NCBI RefSeq assembly: GCF_041435435.1
Contig: NZ_CP108494.1
Coordinates: 3,134,501 to 3,198,500 of the forward strand
Reading direction: 5' to 3'
DNA length: 64,000 nucleotides
Origin: Streptomyces sp. NBC_01241
GTDB lineage: Bacteria; Actinomycetota; Actinomycetes; Streptomycetales; Streptomycetaceae
Positions within the stretch are counted from its first letter, which is position 1, and every line of letters begins with the position of its first letter. A program made the translations under genes and the position numbers. The notes under the pieces are model-generated. The model was not told the DNA's origin. It ran no database searches and saw only the letters and a program-made list of their open reading frames with translations. Below, piece after piece: positions 42,302 through 53,360 of this stretch.

Positions 42302-43735
42302 TCAGGCCAAGCCCGTGCCCGCCGCACCGCCGCCCGCGGTCTTCGCCGCTTCGCGGACCGCACCGGCGACCGCTCCCGCGACTCTGTCGTTGAAGACCGA
42401 TGGGATGATGTAGTTCGCGTTCAGTTCGTCCTCGGCGACGGTCTCGGCGAGGGCGCCCGCCGCGGCGAGCATCATCTCCGTGTTGACGGTGCGGGACTGG
42501 GCGTCCAGCAGACCGCGGAAGACACCCGGGAAGACCAGCACGTTGTTGATCTGGTTCGGGAAGTCGGAGCGGCCGGTGGCGACAACTGCCGCCGACTGGC
42601 GGGCGATCGCCGGGTCCACCTCGGGGTCCGGGTTCGCGAGCGCGAACACGATCGCGCCGTCCGCCATGGCGGCGACATCGGTGCCGTCCAGCACGTTCGG
42701 GGCGGAGACGCCGATGAAGACGTCGGCGCCGACCACGGCCTCCTTGAGGGTGCCGGTGACGGACTCGGGGTTGGTGTTGTCGGCGATCCAGCGCAGCGGC
42801 GAGTCGGCGTCGGCGGAGACGAGGTCCTCGCGGCCCGCGTGCACCACTCCGTGGATGTCTGCAACGACGGCGTGCTTGACGCCCGCGGCGATGAGAAGCT
42901 TCAGGATGGCCGTGCCGGCCGCGCCGGCGCCGGACATGACGACCCGTACGTCCCCGATTCCCTTGCCCACCACGCGCAGTGCGTTGGTCAGCGCGGCCAG
43001 GACCACGATCGCGGTGCCGTGCTGGTCGTCGTGGAAGACGGGGATGTCGAGGGCCTCGCGCAGCCGTGCCTCGATCTCGAAGCAGCGGGGGGCGGAGATG
43101 TCCTCCAGGTTGATGCCCGCGAAGCCGGGGGCGATCGCCTTGACGATCTCGACGATGGCGTCGGTGTCCTGGGTGTCCAGGCAGATCGGCCAGGCGTCGA
43201 TGCCGGCGAACCGCTTGAAGAGGGCCGCCTTGCCCTCCATCACCGGGAGGGCGGCCATCGGGCCGATGTTGCCGAGGCCGAGCACCGCGGAACCGTCCGT
43301 CACAACTGCGACGGCGTTGCGCTTGATGGTGAGGCGGCGGGCGTCCTCGGGGTTCTCGGCAATCGCCATGCAGACCCGGGCCACACCCGGGGTGTAGATC
43401 ATCGAGAGGTCGTCACGGTTGCGGATGGGGTGCTTGGACGCCATCTCGATCTTGCCGCCGAGGTGCATCAGGAACGTACGGTCGGAGACCTTGCCCAGCA
43501 CAACACCCTCGATGCCGCGCAGGTTTTCGACGATCTCGTCCGCGTGCGCGGTGGAGGTGGCCGCGATGGTGACGTCGATCCGCAGCTTCTCGTGGCCGGA
43601 GGCGGTCACATCGAGGCCGGTGACCGAACCGCCGGAGGACTCCACGGCCGTGGTGAGCTGGGAGACCGCTGTGCCGCTCGCGGGCACCTCCAGCCTGACC
43701 GTCATCGAGTACGAGACGCTGGGCGCCGTTGCCAT
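42302..43735 (-). CDS. NAD(P)-dependent malic enzyme with N-terminal ACT domain
   Basis: A 477-aa enzyme that decarboxylates malate to pyruvate. An ACT-like regulatory domain (about 8-85) precedes the malic N domain (NRDDLSMIYTPGVARVC, AVVTDGSAVLGLGNIGP, Tyr and Lys catalytic residues) and the NAD-binding domain (VVMSGAGAAGTAILKLL). The metal site is in FHDDQHGTAIVVLAAL. The end reads SRTVNTEMMLAAAGALAE. The start is ATG 43735 (MATAPSVSYSMTV); the upstream frame is basic and improbable. It links the TCA cycle to pyruvate and acetyl-CoA supply. It is apparently monocistronic. Confidence 0.93.
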   Translation of the reverse strand: MATAPSVSYSMTVRLEVPASGTAVSQLTTAVESSGGSVTGLDVTASGHEKLRIDVTIAATSTAHADEIVENLRGIEGVVLGKVSDRTFLMHLGGKIEMASKHPIRNRDDLSMIYTPGVARVCMAIAENPEDARRLTIKRNAVAVVTDGSAVLGLGNIGPMAALPVMEGKAALFKRFAGIDAWPICLDTQDTDAIVEIVKAIAPGFAGINLEDISAPRCFEIEARLREALDIPVFHDDQHGTAIVVLAALTNALRVVGKGIGDVRVVMSGAGAAGTAILKLLIAAGVKHAVVADIHGVVHAGREDLVSADADSPLRWIADNTNPESVTGTLKEAVVGADVFIGVSAPNVLDGTDVAAMADGAIVFALANPDPEVDPAIARQSAAVVATGRSDFPNQINNVLVFPGVFRGLLDAQSRTVNTEMMLAAAGALAETVAEDELNANYIIPSVFNDRVAGAVAGAVREAAKTAGGGAAGTGLA

Positions 43736-43961
43736 GGCCGAGTCCTTCGCTTTCCTTAGCTTCTTTGCCGCGCGGCCGGGGCGCTCACCTCGGTCACGCT
43801 TCCCGATCGTCGCACCTACTGGCCGGTAGCCGGTAATGAGTGCCGCGGTTCGGAAAGCAGTTTCCACCATACGAGAGATGGCCGCTTCGGCGGAACCCCC
43901 AACGACCCGCGGCATCCGGTCCGGAGTCCGGAGTCCGCGGTCCGTGGTCCCGTAAACAAGA

Positions 43962-43997
43962 ACAGACCCGCGCCACCGGAAGGTGACGCGGGTCTGT
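43962..43997 (-). terminator. Strong hairpin with U-rich tail
   Basis: ACAGACCCGCG and CGCGGGTCTGT form the outer stem, with an inner CACC/GGTG after a C-A mismatch. On the minus strand it is followed by TCTTGTTT, an unusually good U-tract for this genome. It lies about 200 nt past the helicase stop, so it may end a separate short transcript rather than helicase mRNA. Confidence 0.65.
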
Positions 43998-44142
43998 CTT
44001 CTTGGTCAAGCAGCACCGACCCGCCATGCTCGCCTCGCGGCAAGTGGTCGCTCGAAGCGACGAAGGTTGGGCCCGGGGGCTTGGATCGAGCCGGTGCCGA
44101 CACCAGGCTAACAAACACCCCGGGGATGCGATTCCCGTAGGA

Positions 44143-44166
44143 CGGACGGATTCGGAAATCCGTCCG
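44143..44166 (-). terminator. Hairpin directly after the HelD-like gene
   Basis: CGGACGGATT (44143-44152) pairs with AATCCGTCCG (44157-44166), with a 4-nt loop, 30 nt downstream of the stop codon. Confidence 0.65.
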
Positions 44167-44195
44167 CCCGGCGGTACCTCCGCCCTCGTCCCGGC

Positions 44196-46649
<2,454 letters not shown>

Positions 46650-46727
46650 CGAGGCCCCCTTCTGACGTGCATTTGGGCAGCCGTCAACTTTATGCGAAAG
46701 GGTGGCCGCCGCGCACCTGCCATACCA

Positions 46728-47579
46728 TCACGCCTTGATCTCCACCAGCCGCCTGCCCTCGAACGTACGCACCTCGAAGTGGTCGATGTCGCCGCGGTCC
46801 ATGGCCGCGCCGCCGTGCACACGGAGTGGGTACGTCGCGGCCCGGTGCGGGAATTTCTCGATGCCGTACCCCCACTTCGGTACGGACCAGGAGGTGACGG
46901 CCTCCTCCTCGCCGGACTTCGACACCGCGATCAGCCGGCATTTCTCCGGGCCCGTGACGTTCCTGAGCTCCAGCACGGTGTCGGTGCCCCAGGCCTTCTT
47001 CTCCATGCCGATGGTGGCGTCGACCTTGGTGGTGGGGTCGGTGGCCCGCACCTTGTCCGTCATGCGGGAGAAGGGGGTGTCGTCGGCGGAGCCGGTGGGG
47101 TGCGGGTCGGCCACCCGGGCAGAGGTGCCGTCGCCGCCGGTCGCCAGGACGGCGGCGGCCGGACCACCGATGATCAGCGCCGCTGCCACCGCCACCAGAT
47201 ACCTGGAGCGGCGCCTGCGCCCGGCCCGCTCGCGGGCCACCTCCTCGATCAGCCGGTCGAGCATCCGGGGCGCGGGCGGCTGCGCGACGTACGGGACAAG
47301 GCGGGCGCCCGGCCCGGCGGCCGGGGCCTCGGCGAGCACCGCGAGCACGGGTTCCAGTCCGGCGAACTCGTCGAGACGGGCGCCGCACAGGTCGCAGCCG
47401 GCCAGATGCGTCTCGAAGGCGGACGTCTCGGCGTCGTCCAGCACGCCGAGGAGATACGCACCGGCGGCGTCATGTCCGGGCTCGTCGTTCCGGAGACCAC
47501 CGGGGCTGCCAGGGTTGTGGGGGCTGGAGGGACCCGTGGTGGGCCGGGGGCCGAACGGCTCCCATTCGTCGTCGCTCAT
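46728..47579 (-). CDS. rsuA: Zinc-finger anti-sigma factor (RsuA-like)
   Basis: A 283-aa membrane anti-sigma factor. The cytoplasmic N-terminus carries the zinc anti-sigma motif HLAGCDLC (about residues 60-67). A single transmembrane segment (YLVAVAAALIIGGPAAAVLA, about 125-145) is followed by an extracytoplasmic domain of about 135 residues ending in FEGRRLVEIKA. The ATG at 47579 overlaps the sigma gene stop (ATGA), the usual coupling. Position next to the malic enzyme/HelD block matches S. coelicolor SigU-RsuA as I remember it. Under stress the factor would release the sigma factor. Confidence 0.85.
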   Translation of the reverse strand: MSDDEWEPFGPRPTTGPSSPHNPGSPGGLRNDEPGHDAAGAYLLGVLDDAETSAFETHLAGCDLCGARLDEFAGLEPVLAVLAEAPAAGPGARLVPYVAQPPAPRMLDRLIEEVARERAGRRRRSRYLVAVAAALIIGGPAAAVLATGGDGTSARVADPHPTGSADDTPFSRMTDKVRATDPTTKVDATIGMEKKAWGTDTVLELRNVTGPEKCRLIAVSKSGEEEAVTSWSVPKWGYGIEKFPHRAATYPLRVHGGAAMDRGDIDHFEVRTFEGRRLVEIKA

Positions 47580-48163
47580 GCCGTGATCCCCCTCTCTTCG
47601 AGTGCGAGCTTCATCGAGCGCAGTGCGTAGAAGACCCGGGAGCGCACCGTCCCGCTCGGAACGCCCAGCACATCGGCGGCCTCGTTGACCGTACGGCCCT
47701 TGAAGTACGTCTCGACCAGTGCTTCCCGGTGGGCGGGGGTCAAATCGTCGAGCGCGTCCGAGAGCGTCATCAGCCGCAACGCCCTGTCCAGCTCGTCCGC
47801 GGCGGGAATGACCTCCAGCCGCGACGGATCGACCTCGTGCGGCCGGGCCTGCCTGCTGCGGTGGCCGTCGATGACGATGCGCCGGGCCACCGTCACCAGC
47901 CACGGGCGGACGGAGCCGGTGGCCCCGTCCAGCCGACCGGCGTTCTTCCAGGCGCGGATGAGCGTTTCCTGCACCACGTCCTCGGCGCGCTGCCGGTCGC
48001 CGGCGACCAGGCGCAGCACGTACGCGAGCAGAGGTCCGGCGTGTTCACGGTAGAGCGCCCGCATCAGCTCCTCGTCGGGGACGTCGGGGGAGGACCGGGG
48101 CGGCCCACTGCGATGCCGGGCCCTGTGCGGACGGTCATCGGCCACGGCCGCATCCTTGCGCAC
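47576..48163 (-). CDS. sigU: ECF sigma factor (SigU-like)
   Basis: A 195-aa extracytoplasmic-function sigma factor. Region 2 (EELMRALYREHAGPLLAYVL, then RAEDVVQETLIRAWKN) and region 4 (LTPAHREALVETYFKGRTVNEAADVLGVPSGTVRSRVFYALRSM) are complete. The start is set at GTG 48163 because GGGAGG lies 5 nt upstream; an ATG at 48235 right beside the repeat block is less likely. The gene is cotranscribed with the anti-sigma gene. In S. coelicolor, excess SigU blocks aerial growth (recalled). The 162-bp repeat block lies in the region that should hold the promoter. Confidence 0.83.
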   Translation of the reverse strand: MRKDAAVADDRPHRARHRSGPPRSSPDVPDEELMRALYREHAGPLLAYVLRLVAGDRQRAEDVVQETLIRAWKNAGRLDGATGSVRPWLVTVARRIVIDGHRSRQARPHEVDPSRLEVIPAADELDRALRLMTLSDALDDLTPAHREALVETYFKGRTVNEAADVLGVPSGTVRSRVFYALRSMKLALEERGITA

Positions 48164-48240
48164 CCGCACCTCCCGGTCGAGACCCTGTGGAGCTCCCTGG
48201 CCATCGAGTACGGAGGGGGACCGCGATCCATTCAAACCGG

Positions 48241-48402
48241 TCTCAAGATTCTTTCCGGTCTCAAGATTCTTTCCGGTCCCGAGATTCTTTACCGTCTCAG
48301 GACTCTTCGCGGTCTCAGGACTCTTCGCGGTCTCAGGACTCTTCGCGGTCTCAGGACTCTTCGCGGTCTCAGGACTCTTCGCGGTCTCAGGACTCTTCGC
48401 GG
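48241..48402. repeat. Nine tandem 18-bp units upstream of the sigma-factor gene
   Basis: Head-to-tail 18-bp units. Two read TCTCAAGATTCTTTCCGG (48241-48276), one is a variant (48277-48294), and six are identical TCTCAGGACTCTTCGCGG (48295-48402). The block overlaps the last 5 codons and stop of the CGNR gene and ends 78 nt before the chosen SigU start. The block is less GC-rich than its neighbours. Confidence 0.95.
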
Positions 48403-49043
48403 TGCGGCGCTCCCGCGCCGGCTCCCGCGACCGCTTCCAGAGCCGCGTCCACAGCCGCCACGGCCGCCGCCCTGCGCCGGTGCCGGGCCACCCGTTCGCG
48501 GTTGCCGCACACCTCGCTGGAGCACCAGCGGCGACGGTGGCCGCGCGAGGTGTCCAGGTAGAGGCGGTGGCAGTTGTCGGCCTCGCAGCGGCGCAGCCCG
48601 GCGCGTGCCTCGGGGTCGGTCAGGAGCTCGACGGCGTCGCGGGCAACGGCGGCCAGCAGCGCCCCGCAATCCGGTTCGGCGCTCAGTGTCCGTACCAGCG
48701 TGCCGCTCCTGCCGCGCACGGCCCGCAGTCCCGGGGGCGCGGCCGCGGCGAGCGCGTTGACCCGCTCCAGGGCGCTCTCGGCTCTGCGGCCGCCGAGTTC
48801 GGCGGCCAGCAGGCCCTCGACGCCGGCCCTCAGTTGCCGGAAGCGCACCACCCAGGTGTCATCCACCGCGTCGAGGCGGGTGCCGCTCGGTACGAGTCCG
48901 GCGGCGACCAGCCACTCCGCGAGCCGCTCGGCGCCGTCGAGCAGTTCGCAGGCGCCGGAGGTGCCGGCTGCCGTCGCCACCAGGTCCAGGCAGGGCCGGC
49001 CGGAGTCGAACCGCCGGTCGTACGAGCGCTTGCCCGCCGCCAT
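48387..49043 (-). CDS. CGNR zinc-finger / ABATE-domain protein
   Basis: A 218-aa protein with an N-terminal ABATE-like domain (FDSGRPCLDLVATAAG) and the C-terminal CGNR zinc finger (RCEADNCHRLYLDTSRGHRRRWCSS then CGNRERVARHRRR). These are thought to be stress-related transcription factors. The ATG at 49043 is natural. The last few codons lie inside the 18-bp repeat array, so repeat expansion would alter or extend the tail. It is on the same strand as sigU, and readthrough into sigU is possible. Confidence 0.87.
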   Translation of the reverse strand: MAAGKRSYDRRFDSGRPCLDLVATAAGTSGACELLDGAERLAEWLVAAGLVPSGTRLDAVDDTWVVRFRQLRAGVEGLLAAELGGRRAESALERVNALAAAAPPGLRAVRGRSGTLVRTLSAEPDCGALLAAVARDAVELLTDPEARAGLRRCEADNCHRLYLDTSRGHRRRWCSSEVCGNRERVARHRRRAAAVAAVDAALEAVAGAGAGAPHREES

Positions 49044-49150
49044 GCGTGAGTCACCGCCTCAGGGTCTCCGGTCCGGGTCTCCCCCAGAGTGCCCCTCAAG
49101 GCGCCCGGCCGGAACCCCTGCCACCGCGCGGTTCGGTACGGGCGGGGCCG

Positions 49151-49288
49151 TACGGTGTCAACAACGAGGCGTCCTGCCGGGCCGCGGAGAAGTACGGTTA
49201 CGGCTTCGCGGAGGTTCTTCCGGCGCAGCCGCCGTGGCCGTCGGCCGGACACCGCCATGAGCGGGTGCGTACCGACGGCGCCCGATAG
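49151..49288 (+). pseudogene. C-terminal remnant of a GNAT acetyltransferase gene
   Basis: The frame 49151-49288 encodes YGVNNEASCRAAEKYGYGFA, then EVLPAQPPWP and GHRHERVR before a TAG. This is the end of a GNAT fold (acetyl-CoA-binding helix and last strands). No N-terminal two-thirds is present; upstream sequence in frame is Pro/Arg-rich noise. It is convergent with the intact GNAT gene that ends at 49304. Confidence 0.65.
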
Positions 49289-49303
49289 CCGTTCCGGCGG
49301 CCC

Positions 49304-49870
49304 TTACGCCCGCAGCGACGAACCGTCGTACAGGATCCGCTGGAACAGCCGGTGGTCGCGCCAGTCGCCGTTGATGTGCAGGAAGCGCGGGGCCACGCCG
49401 TACTGCTCGAAGCCACACTTGGCGAGCACCCGCTGCGACGCGACGTTGTCCAGCACCGTCCCCGCCTCGACGCGGTGCAGGCGCAGCCCGTCCCTGGCCA
49501 CCTCGCAGACCCGCTGCACGGCGGCCGTGGCCAGACCACGGCCCGCGTGCTCGACATCGACCCAGTAGCCCAGAGTCGCACTGCGGGAGGGCCCGAGCAC
49601 CAGGGCGTTGAGGTTGAACCCGCCCACCGCGCGGTCCTGTTCATCGGCGAGGACCCAGGCCATGGCCCGTCCCGCGTCACGGTCCGCGAGCAGACCGGCC
49701 AGCCGTTCCCGCTGGCCCTGCTCGGTGTAGAAGGCGTCGGGCCGCACGGGCTCCCAGGGCTGCATGTACGCGCGGCTGCGGGTCAGCGACACGGCGAGGG
49801 AGGCGGCGTCGGCCAGGGTCGGGGGACGAAGTCGTATCTCCGCGTCGATCCGGTGGATGTCGTTCAGCAT
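49304..49870 (-). CDS. GNAT N-acetyltransferase (RimJ/RimL-like)
   Basis: A 188-aa GNAT protein. It has the N-terminal RLRPPTLADAASLAVSL and the acetyl-CoA-binding loop GYWVDVEHAGRGLATAAVQR (about residues 101-120), then HRVEAGTVLDNVASQRVLAKCGF. It is typical of acetyltransferases acting on ribosomal-protein N-termini or amino compounds. The substrate is unknown. The ATG at 49870 is standard. It is probably an independent transcription unit. Confidence 0.88.
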   Translation of the reverse strand: MLNDIHRIDAEIRLRPPTLADAASLAVSLTRSRAYMQPWEPVRPDAFYTEQGQRERLAGLLADRDAGRAMAWVLADEQDRAVGGFNLNALVLGPSRSATLGYWVDVEHAGRGLATAAVQRVCEVARDGLRLHRVEAGTVLDNVASQRVLAKCGFEQYGVAPRFLHINGDWRDHRLFQRILYDGSSLRA

Positions 49871-49893
49871 CCCCTCACATTATCCGGACCCGG

Positions 49894-50390
49894 TCAGGCG
49901 CCGTCCTCGTCAACCGGGCCGTCCCCCGTCGTATCGAGCGCCGGCCGGTAGCCGCGGTTGACGACCGTCTGGACGAGGCGGGGCGCGCCCAGTGCCGTAC
50001 GCAGCCGCGCCATGGCCGTCTCCACCGCGTGTTCGTCCGTGCCTCTGCCGGGCAGCGCGCAGCAGGTCGGCGCGGGCCACCACCCAGCCCGGCCGGCGGG
50101 CCGGGGCGTGCAGGAGGGCCATTCCCGCAGGCTGCACCGGACGCAGTGCGCCGTCGACGATCACGGCGTGGCCGCGGATCTCGACCCGGTGTCCGGCGAT
50201 CGGCAACGGCCGCACCCTGGCGGGGAGTTCGTGGCACAGCAGCTGACGAGCGGGGCGAGCCGGAAGCGTTCCGGCTGGACGGTGTCGATGCCGCGGGCCC
50301 GCAGCGGCAGGGCGGTGACCGGTCCGGCGCAGGCCACGAGGACGTCGTCCCGCAGTCCGGCGACGGTATACCGCCCTCGGCGCCGCGCGA
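49894..50390 (-). pseudogene. Frameshifted, 5'-truncated HemD-type (uroporphyrinogen-III synthase / winged-helix) gene
   Basis: Three successive frames reconstruct the C-terminal half of a HemD-like synthase fused to an OmpR-type DNA-binding domain. First comes VAGLRDDVLVACAGPVTALP, running into ERFRLAPLV. After a 1-nt loss near 50246 comes LPIAGHRVEIRGHAVIVDG, running to ARADLLR. After a 2-nt loss near 50054 the frame resumes as LPGRGTDEHAVETAMARLR, LVQTVVNRGYRPALDTTG, to TGA 49894. The N-terminal synthase half is missing, replaced by the LysR gene end 7 nt away. The gene is dead but recent: few changes other than the two indels. Confidence 0.75.
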
Positions 50391-50396
50391 CGCCGC

Positions 50397-51404
50397 TCAG
50401 GCGGTCGTCAGCATGAGCGACGCGTCGATCTCGGGCAGCCAGCTTCCGGCGGGCCGCTCCATCCACCCTTCCTCGGCACCCAGTTGAGCCGCGGCTTCGC
50501 GCAGGGCGTCGAGACCGGGGTGACGCAGCCCCTTGCGCCAGACCAGCAGGAACGGGGAGAGCGGCACGGGCCGGACCAGCGGTCGCAGCACGGTGCCGGG
50601 CATCGGAGGGAAGTCGATCATGCACAGGATCGGGTAGCGCGGCGACTTGGCCATGACCCGTTGGAACTCGGCCACACCGATCGCGAGGGGGACGGGGGGC
50701 GCCAGAGCGATGCCCCATTCGGCGAAGAGCAGCCGGGCGAGGTCCGTCCACTCCGGGGTGCGGGGGTTCCCGGCGCCCGCGTAGACGGTCTCGCCCGCCA
50801 GATCGTCCAGCGCGACGGTCTCGTGCGCGGCGAGGGGGTGATCGGCGGGGAACAGCACGGCCATCGGCTCGTACCGCACCGGCTGCACACCGAGCCGCGC
50901 CAGCACCGCCGGATCGAGTCCGGCGGCCCGGCCGAACGAGACATCGAGCCGCCCGGCGAGGATCTCCCCCGCGGCCCAGGTGAGTCCGCTCTCGAAGCGC
51001 GCCATCAGCTCGCACGCCGGGGCCAGCTCCCGTGCGCGGGCGAGGACACGGGCGGCGGTCATGCCGTCGGTGTTGAGGTCGACGAAGAGCGGTCTGACCG
51101 CGGGATCGGCGAAGGCGGCGGCGAGATCGTCGTGCGCCTCCAGCACCCGCCGCGCGTACGGGAGGAGCCGGTCACCGTCCGGGGTGAGCGAGACCTGCCG
51201 GGTGGTCCGTACGAACAGCTCGGCGCCCAGTTCGCGCTCCAGTCTGCGGATGTCCCGGCTCAGCGCCTGCTGGGCAATATAGAGCCGGGCCGCGGCACGG
51301 GTGAAATGCAGTTCCTCGGCGACGGCGACGAAGGCCCGGAGCAGCCGGGGGTCGGTATGGGTATACGTCTGGGTGCCCGTATCGGCGGAGGAGTCCACCT
51401 CCAA
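50397..51404 (-). CDS. LysR-family transcriptional regulator
   Basis: A 335-aa LysR regulator. The winged helix (about residues 18-77, [24 protein letters not shown]) is followed by the effector domain, with [20 protein letters not shown] in the ligand cleft region. The start at ATG 51404 adds a 15-residue tail before the helix-turn-helix; an internal start is possible. It is divergent from the MFS exporter gene across 77 bp, the classic arrangement for LysR control of a transporter. The AT-rich spacer (CAAAATTTACAACACAGATG) is a likely binding site. The ligand is unknown. Confidence 0.9.
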   Translation of the reverse strand: MEVDSSADTGTQTYTHTDPRLLRAFVAVAEELHFTRAAARLYIAQQALSRDIRRLERELGAELFVRTTRQVSLTPDGDRLLPYARRVLEAHDDLAAAFADPAVRPLFVDLNTDGMTAARVLARARELAPACELMARFESGLTWAAGEILAGRLDVSFGRAAGLDPAVLARLGVQPVRYEPMAVLFPADHPLAAHETVALDDLAGETVYAGAGNPRTPEWTDLARLLFAEWGIALAPPVPLAIGVAEFQRVMAKSPRYPILCMIDFPPMPGTVLRPLVRPVPLSPFLLVWRKGLRHPGLDALREAAAQLGAEEGWMERPAGSWLPEIDASLMLTTA

Positions 51405-51481
51405 AATTTACAACACAGATGCGTTAATCGGTACGGCGAAGGTGTTGGACCCCATGGGCCGTGCGCCCCGAGGGTGGATCC

Positions 51482-52738
51482 ATGCCGTACGAGAGAACGC
51501 CGCCCGCCACCCCTCTGCTCACCGTCTCCGGGGACCTGCTGGTCATCGCCCCGCGCACCGCCGCCCCCGCCCGGCCGGCGCCCACCAACCCGTACCGCCG
51601 GCTGCTCGCCACCCCGGGCGCCCGCGCCTTCACCGCGGGCAATCTGCTCGCCCGGCTCCCCATGGGCATGTTCAGCGTCAGCGCGGTGATCATGATCGCC
51701 GGATCGCGCGGCTCGTACGCGCTGGCCGGTGCCGTCACCGCGACCGGTCTCGCCGCGACGGCCGTGGTCGCCCCCTGGACGGCCCGGCTCGTCGACCGGT
51801 ACGGGCAGGCCCGCATCGCCGTGCCCGCCACCGCGATCGCCATGCTCGGCTCGCTCGCGCTGCTGCTCTGCGTGCACTACGGCGCCCCGGCCTGGACCCT
51901 CTTCGCCTCCTACGCGGCGACGGCCACCACCCCCAACACCGGCGGGATGTCCCGGGCCCGCTGGGCCCATCTGCACCGGGGCGATCCGGCCGCCCTGCAT
52001 ACCGCGAACTCCTTCGAGCAGGCCGTCGACGAGCTCTGCTTCATGCTCGGCCCGGCCCTCGCCGCCCTGCTGTGCGCGGCGCTCTTCCCGGAGGCCGGAA
52101 CGCTCGTCGGGGCGATCCTGCTGATGACCGGCGTACTGATCTTCGCCGCCCAGCGCGCCACCGAACCACCGGTGGCGCCCCGCACCACCCGCTCCGGCTC
52201 ACCGCTCCGCGCCCCCGGCATGCCGGCCCTGCTCGCCGTGTTCCTCGCCACCGGGGCGGTCTTCGGCTCGATGGAGGTCGTCACGATCGCCCACGCCGGG
52301 GGCGCGATCCTGGCCCTCCAGGCGGCGGGATCGTGCGTGGCGGGGCTGCTGTACGGATCGCTGCGCCCGGCCGGGGACATCCGGCGCCGGCTGCTGGGCT
52401 GCCTGGCGGGAATGACGGCACTGATGTCCCTGCCGCTGCTCGCCACGGCCTCCGCCGATTCGCTCCTCGCCCTCGCGGGCGCGCTGCTGCTGGCCGGCGC
52501 GGCGACGGCCCCGACGATGGTCACCGGCATGACTCTGGTGCAGCGCCTCACCCCCGAAGGCCAACTGAACGAGGGCATGACCCTGGCCGTGACGGCGCTG
52601 CTGGGCGGGATCGCCACGGGTTCGGCGGCCGGAGGCTGGCTGGTGGAGCACACGGCCCCGGTGTCGGGTTACGCCGCACCGGTGTGCGCGGCGGGGCTGG
52701 CGCTGGCCGTCGCGGCGGCCGGGGTCCGGCGGAGGTAG
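51482..52738 (+). CDS. MFS transporter controlled by the adjacent LysR
   Basis: A 418-aa MFS protein with about 12 transmembrane segments after a soluble 45-residue N-terminus. Motif A appears as ARLVDRYGQARI (about residue 103). The ATG at 51482 is preceded by GAGGGTGGA, which decides it over an upstream ATG at 51461. It probably exports a small molecule sensed by the divergently encoded LysR regulator. It ends 50 bp before a strong bidirectional terminator. Confidence 0.87.
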   Translation: MPYERTPPATPLLTVSGDLLVIAPRTAAPARPAPTNPYRRLLATPGARAFTAGNLLARLPMGMFSVSAVIMIAGSRGSYALAGAVTATGLAATAVVAPWTARLVDRYGQARIAVPATAIAMLGSLALLLCVHYGAPAWTLFASYAATATTPNTGGMSRARWAHLHRGDPAALHTANSFEQAVDELCFMLGPALAALLCAALFPEAGTLVGAILLMTGVLIFAAQRATEPPVAPRTTRSGSPLRAPGMPALLAVFLATGAVFGSMEVVTIAHAGGAILALQAAGSCVAGLLYGSLRPAGDIRRRLLGCLAGMTALMSLPLLATASADSLLALAGALLLAGAATAPTMVTGMTLVQRLTPEGQLNEGMTLAVTALLGGIATGSAAGGWLVEHTAPVSGYAAPVCAAGLALAVAAAGVRRR

Positions 52739-52787
52739 GGCCTCTCGTTCGGATCGCGCCGGGCACGCTGTGGACGGCGGGACCAAA

Positions 52788-52825
52788 ACGAGGACCCCGT
52801 TGCCGATGGGCAACGGGGTCCTCGT
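52788..52825. terminator. Bidirectional terminator between the MFS gene and ssrA
   Basis: A 17-bp perfect stem, ACGAGGACCCCGTTGCC (52788-52804) and its complement (52809-52825), has a GATG loop. It lies 15 nt from the tmRNA 3' end. Confidence 0.85.
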
Positions 52826-52839
52826 TCACATGGGAATTG

Positions 52840-53225
52840 TGGAGATGGCGGGAATCGAACCCGCGTCCAACGGTGCAGAATCAGGGCTTCTCCGAGCGCA
52901 GTTCGCTGCGATTTTCTCGGCCCCGGAGATCTCGCGAACAAGTCTCCGACGGGCTCAGTCACTGTTTGATTTCCCACCGACCCCCGTGACCGGGATCAGT
53001 GGTTTAGTCCCCTAGATTATGCCAGGGTCCGGGTCGGGAACACCCCCGGGCTGACACCCATTAAGGGTCCCTCACTCACTGCTTATTAGGCAGCGAGGGC
53101 GAAGGACTGGGAATCGCTCTTGGAATTGGCGATTATTGGTTGCGACATATGGTTTACGAGATCATTGCCGCTTCCTCGGCTCGCTTCCCCTGCTTCGACA
53201 TCCGCTGTCGAAACCGATCATCCCC
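52840..53225 (-). ncRNA. ssrA: Transfer-messenger RNA (tmRNA)
   Basis: tmRNA of about 386 nt. The 5' end GGGGATGATCGGTTTCGACA (53225 down) pairs its first 7 nt with CATCTCC near the 3' end (52847-52841). The discriminator is A, and CCA is not encoded. The T-arm GGTTCGATTCC is present. The tag reading frame (53130-53089) gives ANSKSDSQSFALAA followed by TAA TAA, a typical actinobacterial degradation tag with the ALAA end. It rescues stalled ribosomes together with SmpB encoded just upstream. The sequence upstream contains TTGACA and TACAAC, but no well-spaced promoter is clear. Confidence 0.97.
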
Positions 53226-53360
53226 ATGTTGTTGTATTCAATTGTCAACAGCTCAAAACGCGCACCCGCTGTCGAGTGCAGTCCCATCGTACGTGACCAA
53301 CGCACGACGATGCCAGCCTATTCCTGCGGGCCGCTGCCGGCCCCGCCCGTACGGTCCCGG

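Noticed and set aside
44060..44095. GGGGGCTTGGATCGAGCC, resembling a rifamycin-associated element near the HelD-like gene
   Set aside because: It is downstream, not upstream, of the gene and the dyad is imperfect; probably chance.
48241..48402. CRISPR array
   Set aside because: Units are directly adjacent with no spacers and no cas genes; it is a simple tandem repeat.
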